Assembly (NCBI GenBank): GCA_902775735.1
Contig: CACYNH010000028.1
Location: 1-34,713, forward strand
DNA from: an uncultured Erysipelotrichaceae bacterium
Lineage (GTDB): Bacteria > Bacillota_I > Bacilli_A > Erysipelotrichales > Erysipelotrichaceae
Direction: 5' to 3'
Length of the DNA stretch: 34,713 bases
Below the pieces are notes generated by a model that had not been told where the DNA came from, did no database searches, and saw nothing but the letters and a program-made list of their open reading frames with translations. Below, one piece after another: positions 30,154 to 34,713 of this stretch. The position numbers and the translations under genes are program-made. Positions within the stretch are counted from its first letter, which is position 1. Each line of letters starts with the position of its first letter.

Positions 30154-30202
30154 AATCCGCGCCTCTCTCCTGTGTTCAGAGAAGAAGCGCGGATTCTTCT
30201 TT
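30154..30202. terminator. Terminator, strong on the plus strand
   Basis: AATCCGCGC (30154-30162) pairs with GCGCGGATT (30187-30195), with a further inner TCTCT/AGAGA pairing, then CTTCTTTTTTT. It serves the acidic protein gene and may also stop the converging minus-strand frame. Confidence 0.82.
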
Positions 30203-30204
30203 TT

Positions 30205-30485
30205 TTAAAGTCTTGTTCTGGCCACCCGGTGGGCGATGTTCTGCCATAAATGGCCAAGGATCCCGAGGTCTTTCTGCAGCGATTGCGGCAGTGTCGGTAC
30301 ACGGTCATACAGAATGCAGAAATATTCATCCTCTGTGCCGTTGAAACCGAGGATTTCCACTGTATGCGTACGGTTGCTTCCCGAAGCGGAGAGATGGACG
30401 TCCGTGACTGCTCCGAGGAACATGCCAGAATGATCACCGGCAGAAGACGCAGAAAGGATTTGATTTTGCGCACAATTATTCTCAT
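30205..30485 (-). pseudogene. Probable frameshifted small lipoprotein gene
   Basis: A start after AGAGGTT opens MRIIVRKIKSFLRLLPVIIL followed by AC, a good lipoprotein signal with lipobox ILAC. Beyond this point that frame loses protein-like character, whereas another frame shifted near 30425 gives GAVTDVHLSASGSNRTHTVEILGFNGTEDEYFCILYDRVPTLPQSL and stops at 30205, beside the terminator. A single frameshift between signal and mature part is the simplest reading. No family is recognised, and a start at the second frame's ATG (30423) would give a 72-residue protein without a signal. Confidence 0.4.
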
Positions 30486-30550
30486 AGGTCTGAACCTCTG
30501 TGATTACATTATATTTCCTTCCCGCGGATTTCTTTCATGATCATGCATGC

Positions 30551-30587
30551 AAAAAGAAAAGAATCTCCGCAGTCAGTGCAGAGATTC
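30551..30587 (-). terminator. Terminator of the M48 peptidase gene
   Basis: GAATCTC (30561-30567) and GAGATTC (30581-30587), extended inward by TGC/GCA pairing, are followed on the minus strand by TTTTCTTTTT. Confidence 0.82.
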
Positions 30588-30604
30588 AGTTTATTCATGT
30601 GAAC

Positions 30605-31936
30605 TCACAGCATTTCGTGATATGTGATGACAGCCTTCGCGTCTTTGGGGAACACTTCCCCGCGGCGGAATACCTGTCTGCCGTTGACACTGACCGTAAA
30701 GACTGTATTTCTGGCCCTGTCGAATTCATCGATGATATCCTTCATCGGTTCAAAGGAAATATCCGTGAATCCGGCCGCGGTCAGTTCTTCTTCCGCCTCG
30801 GCTTTTGTCTTTCCGGCATACCAGCTGTTGGAATGAGCCATCCGGATTGAGGCGGCGCGGGAGGAAGACTCTTTTGTGCCGGGATTGTAATATTTCACTT
30901 CGATCAGCGCATCCCTGTCCACCCAGTCGGATTCCTTCCAATCGGGCTGACTGACTGAGACGGAAGTGACTGAACGTTCCCGGTCGAACAGATTCCTGTC
31001 TGTTGTGGGAACTGCTTTCACATTTGTGAAGCCGAGTTCCTCCAGCTGTTTTGTGACAGCGGTGACGTCTTTGCCGTTGAAGGATTTCTCGTTCCAGGAA
31101 ACCGGCAGACTGTCGGGCCGGGCGCCGTTCTGATATTGACGGAAATACTCCTTCGCATGACGGTAGTTTTCGGTCTGCGTCCATTCATAGCATTCCAGGG
31201 CTCTGACCGCGTTGATCGGATGGGTGGCCTGACTGAAGCGCATGAATTCAAGCGTCTTGTTGTATTTGGAATCAGAGACAAGCTTTCTGTATTCCTGCGC
31301 CTGTTCCATAAACGCTTCAACATTCATCTGGGAAGCGATCTTTTTGTCTCCTCCGGCAAAGCGTATGCACATTTCGATCAGGTGATCCGGCGAGCCATCG
31401 CATAGCACAGCTGCCCTGTCGGCGGACAGTTCGCTGCATCTCATCCAGTGGTGGAACGCGGACATGATCGGATAGATGGCAATCGCGCCAAGCGGCACCA
31501 GGGTCAGAGCGCCCGATAAGACCCATGTGCCCATGGTTCTGTAAAGGACATGATGGCAGACAATATGGCCGCACTCATGGGCAAGCACTGTCGGTAAAAG
31601 TTCTTCCGGCATGATATTGAGAAGACCTGAAGTGATGACGATGAACGGTCTTGTTTCTCCGGAAGTATAGGCGTTGGGCACCACATCCAGTTTCAGAAAC
31701 AGATCCGGTTTTTCGATGCCGAGTTTCGCGCAGACATCTTTTAACATCTGATCGTATTTGGGGAACTGTTTTTCCGAAATCCGGACATAGGAGGCCATAT
31801 TCTCGATATACATTGCTTTTTCACTCCAGCTGCTCAGGAAAGCCTTCATCACCTGGGAGAAGCCGGGGATTGCCTGCAGGGCTTCCATGGCGGCCCTGTC
31901 GGTTTCATGCACAAACACATTCTGATTCAGTTTCAT
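30605..31936 (-). CDS. M48 family metallopeptidase with two C-terminal PASTA-like repeats
   Basis: The 443-residue protein has the zinc motif HECGH (in LPTVLAHECGHIVCHHVLY) and a downstream ELSADRAAV that supplies the third zinc ligand, as in HtpX/Ste24-type M48 peptidases. A hydrophobic stretch (WVLSGALTLVPLGAIAIYPIM) between them may be one or two membrane-associated helices. The last ~150 residues hold two related units, each starting GK(D/T)..A...L...GFT and resembling PASTA or similar alpha/beta repeats. There is no signal peptide, so the active site is probably cytoplasmic. ATG at 31936 is favoured (GGAGA about 8 bases upstream), with 31942 possible. Role in quality control of membrane proteins is inferred from the family. 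Confidence 0.82.
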   Translation of the reverse strand: MKLNQNVFVHETDRAAMEALQAIPGFSQVMKAFLSSWSEKAMYIENMASYVRISEKQFPKYDQMLKDVCAKLGIEKPDLFLKLDVVPNAYTSGETRPFIVITSGLLNIMPEELLPTVLAHECGHIVCHHVLYRTMGTWVLSGALTLVPLGAIAIYPIMSAFHHWMRCSELSADRAAVLCDGSPDHLIEMCIRFAGGDKKIASQMNVEAFMEQAQEYRKLVSDSKYNKTLEFMRFSQATHPINAVRALECYEWTQTENYRHAKEYFRQYQNGARPDSLPVSWNEKSFNGKDVTAVTKQLEELGFTNVKAVPTTDRNLFDRERSVTSVSVSQPDWKESDWVDRDALIEVKYYNPGTKESSSRAASIRMAHSNSWYAGKTKAEAEEELTAAGFTDISFEPMKDIIDEFDRARNTVFTVSVNGRQVFRRGEVFPKDAKAVITYHEML

Positions 31937-32011
31937 AGACATTTTCTCCATGTCTACATAATAAACCGGATTATGCATGCGGGCATCAAACCTTAAACTT
32001 TGAACAGAGCC

Positions 32012-32629
32012 TTACCATTTTTCCTCTTCCGTCTGTTCCGCCCTGCTGATCTGTCTGCCGCATTCCTCACAGAGATACGGATAGACATCCGAGATTTTCT
32101 CAAGCACCGCTTTGCGGTAAAGAGGATAGGCGAATGAAATGCCTGTTTTCCCTTTGGCGGACCAGAGGAAAGCGTCGTATTTTGTAAGGTTGTGGCGGAT
32201 GTAGTTGACGGTCCAGCGCTGAACAGTTTTCTCATCGGCGCCATATGCGGTTCTTTCGTACTGATCGGTCATGTCATACCAGGCCTGTTTTGCCCGGATG
32301 GCTCTTTCAACAACCTCTTCATAATCCAGTTCCTGCACTTCAATCTCTTCAATCGCTTTGGCCAGGATGACCTTCATCTTCTCATTCTTCGTGCGGACGG
32401 CCGCCTGCGCCCTTTTCTGAAACACTTTCCTCTTTTCAAGATGGTCAGTGAATTCCTGTCTTTTCTCCGCCTCAATGACATCCTTCTCTTTCCAGAGATA
32501 CATGCTCATGCGGCTGTAATGCGGGTTCTGGACTTCTCTTGGCGGCGGCAGGAATTCCTGAATCAGTTTCTCTGACCAGCCCCTTTCCTTCAAGGTGGAT
32601 TTTGTGATGTATTTTTCTTTTTCGCTCAT
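32012..32629 (-). CDS. Conserved-looking hypothetical protein, possible helix-turn-helix start and Cys-pair C-terminus
   Basis: The 205-residue soluble protein starts MSEKEKYITKSTLKERGWSE; the segment TKSTLKERGWSEKLIQEFLPPPREVQNPHYSRMSMYLWKEKDVIEAE resembles a small MerR/excisionase-like helical domain that often binds DNA. A charged helical middle follows, then a region with WTVNYIRHNLTKYDAFLWSAKGKTG and YLCEECGRQI, where one CxxC pair could be half of a metal site. No family with a known role is recognised. It lies 70 bases upstream of the M48 peptidase on the same strand and may share its transcript. Confidence 0.6.
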   Translation of the reverse strand: MSEKEKYITKSTLKERGWSEKLIQEFLPPPREVQNPHYSRMSMYLWKEKDVIEAEKRQEFTDHLEKRKVFQKRAQAAVRTKNEKMKVILAKAIEEIEVQELDYEEVVERAIRAKQAWYDMTDQYERTAYGADEKTVQRWTVNYIRHNLTKYDAFLWSAKGKTGISFAYPLYRKAVLEKISDVYPYLCEECGRQISRAEQTEEEKW

Positions 32630-32676
32630 TCTGAAACCTCCATACCTTTTATTGGCGGGAAATCTCAGAATCCCTC

Positions 32677-32712
32677 AAAAAAAACCGGAAAGCTTTATCC
32701 TGCTGTCCGGTT
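32677..32712 (-). terminator. Terminator of the aldo-keto reductase remnant
   Basis: AACCGGA (32683-32689) pairs with TCCGGTT (32706-32712); the minus strand continues with eight T. It follows the remnant's stop by 7 bases. Confidence 0.8.
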
Positions 32713-32718
32713 CAATAT

Positions 32719-32904
32719 TCATCTTGTAAAGCCCCTGTGGCCGTAGACTTTCAGGCTGTTCAGCCTTGTATCGAGATCCGCAAATTCTTCATCGCTCAGT
32801 TCAACCAGTGAAGCGTCAAGGTTCTCGATGATCCTTCCTTTGTTTTTGGAGCCGGGAATCGGCACCACATTGGGATATTTCTTTAACATCCACGCCTGCC
32901 TGAG
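32719..32904 (-). pseudogene. C-terminal fragment of an aldo-keto reductase
   Basis: Sixty-one residues remain: LRQAWMLKKYPNVVPIPGSKNKGRIIENLDASLVELSDEEFADLD and YGHRG near the end, which is the last helix region of AKR proteins, including the NADP-binding PIPGSKN and R..EN motifs. The barrel and the catalytic Tyr/Lys/His part (over 200 residues) are absent. Upstream of about 32905 the frame runs antisense through a LysR remnant. The fragment keeps its terminator. Confidence 0.8.
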
Positions 32905-32907
32905 GTC

Positions 32908-33465
32908 ATGCGCATCTACCACAATGAAGAAGCTTCGGTTTCCGTCACCCCTTCCGTCAGCTACCGCAATTATCTGAACTCCTTTATGACCGGGGAAACG
33001 GATATTGTTTTTTCTCTTAAATACCGGGTGAAGCATATGCCGGATGTGAAGATCCATGATTTTTTCGAAACACACATTTATCTGGTAGTAAGAAGCGATG
33101 ATCCGCTCGCGGAAAAAAAGATCGTCCGGAAAGAAGATCTCAAAGGACGCACACTCATGGTCGGCGGCGGTTCCCCGCCCCTGTTAAAAAGGATCCAGAA
33201 TGAAATCATCATGGATCCTGAGATCAGCTATTTCAACAGTGACGATCATGACACATCCCTGACTTATGTGGCGGCGGACCAGGCGGTCGTGCTTTCGCCC
33301 GGTTTCCTGAATGATCATCATCCTGATTACCGCTGGATTCCTTTTGACACTGACGTCACCATGCCGTGCGTTCTGTGCACGCATGCCTCCGACAACCGCA
33401 GATCGCTGAACAGGTTTCTGGAAGTGCTGCTTGAGTACTACCGGAATCCTGATCTGAAGCTCTGA
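32908..33465 (+). pseudogene. LysR-type regulator fragment: effector domain without DNA-binding domain
   Basis: The 185-codon frame matches the larger part of a LysR substrate-binding domain: SVTPSVSYRNYLNSFMTGETDIVFSLKYRVKHMPDVKIHDFFETHIYLVVRSDDPLAEKKIVRKEDLKGRTLMVGGG, then DDHDTSLTYVAADQAVVLSPGFL. The N-terminal helix-turn-helix (about 85 residues) and the first strands of the effector domain are missing. The ATG at 32908 has no ribosome binding site and lies right at the junction with the aldo-keto reductase fragment. Confidence 0.78.
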
Positions 33466-33467
33466 TT

Positions 33468-34088
33468 TCAGACAAGCCGGTAAATCCCTTTGCCGGTTTT
33501 TATAATGACGCCTTCCTCCTGCAGTTCCTTAAGGATCCGCAGCAGCTGCCGCTTTGAACAATGCAGGTAAGAGGCCGCGGAAGCCACGCCCTTCAGTGTT
33601 CTGTGATCCGAATGCTCAATATAGTATACGGTACGTTCCCTGAGATCTTCCGGCTCCAGCAGATACGCTGTTGTCTTGTTCAGCTTTTCTGTCACTGACG
33701 CCAGCAGGAATGAGAGAAAGACAGGATCTTTTTCAAGGACAGGACGGTATCGTTTCAGATCCACAATAATGCAGTGCGCCTGGGTGCCCGCCTCAACGAT
33801 ATAGGCGGACGGTTTTCCTGTGCTGAATTCCACATCGCCGAGAACTGTAAAGCTTTCCCCTTCCGACAGCAGAGCCATTGTGCCGTTGTCGCGGATGTTA
33901 TAGACGCGGATCACACCGCCCACAGTAAAAAGAAGAGAGTTTGCGGGGTCGATCAGATTATTGATGATTTCACCTCTGGAAAACTCAAACAGCTCAAATT
34001 CAATCTGTTCCGGATCTGTGAACAGGTCTTTGATTCCATACCGCTTCAGATATGATTGTTTTCTTTTTTCACTTTCGCTCTTTTTCAT
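33468..34088 (-). CDS. Crp/Fnr family transcriptional regulator (YeiL-like)
   Basis: The 206-residue protein has a cyclic-nucleotide-binding-type barrel (FELFEFSRGEIINNLIDPANSLLFTVGGVIRVYNIRDNGTMALLSEGESFTVLGDVEF) and a C-terminal winged helix (SDHRTLKGVASAASYLHCSKRQLLRILKELQEEGVI). No N-terminal Cys cluster of oxygen-sensing FNR is present. ATG at 34088 is preferred because the -10 box at 34120-34115 would place the start of transcription downstream of the ATG at 34112; however no clear ribosome binding site is visible. It is divergent from a MATE gene, a common pairing in which the regulator controls the exporter. Confidence 0.85.
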   Translation of the reverse strand: MKKSESEKRKQSYLKRYGIKDLFTDPEQIEFELFEFSRGEIINNLIDPANSLLFTVGGVIRVYNIRDNGTMALLSEGESFTVLGDVEFSTGKPSAYIVEAGTQAHCIIVDLKRYRPVLEKDPVFLSFLLASVTEKLNKTTAYLLEPEDLRERTVYYIEHSDHRTLKGVASAASYLHCSKRQLLRILKELQEEGVIIKTGKGIYRLV

Positions 34089-34095
34089 AAATATA

Positions 34096-34120
34096 GTGAC
34101 ATATGTCACCATATATTATA
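34096..34120. promoter_or_regulatory. Crp/Fnr-type palindrome and -10 box between regulator and MATE genes
   Basis: GTGACATATGTCAC (34096-34109) is a perfect 14-bp palindrome with TGAC/GTCA half sites, like CRP/FNR-class sites. A perfect TATAAT for the minus strand lies at 34120-34115, so the palindrome would cover the regulator's start site, consistent with autorepression. It is also about 50 bases upstream of the MATE start. Confidence 0.65.
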
Positions 34121-34158
34121 GCGGAGAATCGTAGAATAAAGCCCGTGAGGTGAATTCC

Positions 34159-34680
34159 ATGAACAGTGAAATTTTCGAAACCATGCCTGTTCCCAAGGCT
34201 TATATAAAACTTGCCCTGCCGGTCATGTTAAGCAGCGTGCTCATGCTGGTGTACAACATGGCGGACACTTACTTTATCGCCGCCACCGGAAACACCGACA
34301 TCGTCGCTGCTGTATCCCTGTGCGCGCCTGTCTTTACATTCCTGATCGCGATCGGCGACATTCTTGGTCTTGGCGGCAGTTCCTTTATCTCCCGTCTGCT
34401 TGGTTCGAAAAAGAATGACGACGCCAGAAGAATCTCCGTCTTCTGTCTGTGCGGTTCGATCGTTCTGGGTCTTGTGATCACACTGGTATTGATGATTGCG
34501 AAGAATCCGATTCTCAGACTGCTCGGCGCTGATGCGAATACCATAGGATTCGCGTCTGACTATTACACATGGATCGCCCTTGGCGCTTCCGTGATCATCT
34601 TCTCTCTGGTGCCGACAAATCTGATATGTAAGAACCCCTGTCAACCCCCAAATTTCAAGAGTTGCGAGATTCGTCCTTAA
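34159..34680 (+). pseudogene. MATE family efflux gene, interrupted after about 155 codons
   Basis: ATG 8 bases after GAGGTG starts a normal MATE N-terminus: MPVPKAYIKLALPVMLSSVLMLVYNMADTYFIAATGN, GLGGSSFISRLLGSKK, four helices, up to SLVPTNLI at about 34626. From there the frame encodes CKNPCQPPNFKSCEIRP and stops, which is unlike any MATE helix. At least 280 residues are missing. The break coincides with a change to unrelated DNA, probably an inserted element. It is a different paralog from the intact MATE gene at 12747. Confidence 0.8.
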
Positions 34681-34713
34681 GGACATATGGAAAAAGCCTT
34701 AGACAGTATCAGT
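34627..34713 (+). mobile_element. Possible left end of an insertion element, with start of a reading frame
   Basis: Unrelated DNA begins within the MATE gene near 34625-34628 (TGTAAGAACCCCTGTCAACC). It includes the palindrome TCCTTAAGGA (34672-34681) and an ATG at 34687 after AAGGA opening MEKALDSIS up to the window edge. Truncating a gene and starting a new one within 60 bases is typical of insertion-sequence ends, but no terminal repeat pair or transposase motif is visible here, so the assignment is tentative. Confidence 0.35.

Noticed and set aside
29751..30485. 244-codon minus frame with a long Ser-rich tail
   Set aside because: The Ser-rich part is the antisense of the Glu-rich plus-strand gene (GAA read as TTC/TCT). 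Only its first 20 or so codons, the lipoprotein signal, look real.

Overview
The window looks like a chromosomal segment of a low-to-mid GC Bacillota. The AGGAGG-type ribosome binding sites, the fermentative D-lactate dehydrogenase, the many Fe-S and radical SAM enzymes and the two L-2-amino-thiazoline-4-carboxylate (ATC) hydrolase-like genes suggest an anaerobic gut bacterium. Erysipelotrichia is my best guess, an inference from gene content rather than a marker gene. No rRNA, tRNA or CRISPR array was seen.

Layout. Bases 1-3000 (minus strand): a BlaI/MecI-type repressor cut by the window edge with its own TACA/TGTA operators, a small-molecule type methyltransferase under a strong promoter with a GTTAG-N6-CTAAC operator, and an operon of a rhodanese lipoprotein and type I asparaginase. 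Bases 3000-9300 (plus strand): dienelactone hydrolase, anSME-like radical SAM protein and phosphodiesterase (overlapping starts and stops); a YczE/YitT-like membrane protein with 5'-deoxynucleotidase YfbR; and the AmmeMemoRadiSam pair (MEMO-AMMECR1 fusion plus radical SAM enzyme). A 34-codon membrane peptide gene lies between them on the minus strand. Bases 9300-15700: an unusual HPr/D-lactate dehydrogenase fusion, a Gfo/Idh/MocA oxidoreductase, a HAD phosphatase, a MATE exporter, a lectin-fold protein and an E2-like acyltransferase without its catalytic His.

Bases 15775-21806 (minus strand) hold a heterodimeric ABC exporter, its TetR regulator, and an operon of two ATC-hydrolase-like proteins plus a membrane protein. 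All three promoters carry the same 16-bp dyad that also sits on the methyltransferase promoter 18 kb away, which points to one local TetR regulon.

Bases 21837-26820 (minus strand) are the most distinctive part: a radical SAM RiPP locus. A 101-residue precursor with nine Cys, nearly all in a 9-residue Ala-Ala-Cys-Gly-Ala-Ala-(Glu/Asp)-Ala-Pro repeat, is followed by a radical SAM/SPASM maturase, a flavin-binding PPOX protein with two [4Fe-4S] clusters, a zinc-free medium-chain reductase, a ferredoxin-nitroreductase and a class M (ADP-ribosyltransferase-type) sirtuin, then one terminator. I read this as an 'ACGX-repeat' peptide system with an enlarged redox/NAD module. A second PPOX protein and a 5'-truncated nitroreductase lie just upstream.

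Bases 27400-34713 contain much gene decay: nitroreductase/esterase and aldo-keto reductase/LysR remnants joined head to head at sharp junctions, a SWIM zinc-finger gene with a frameshift and a stop, a probable frameshifted lipoprotein gene, and a MATE gene broken off at the window end by unrelated, possibly mobile DNA. Intact genes there are an HxlR regulator, an acidic membrane-anchored protein, an M48 metallopeptidase, an unknown protein and a Crp/Fnr-type regulator.
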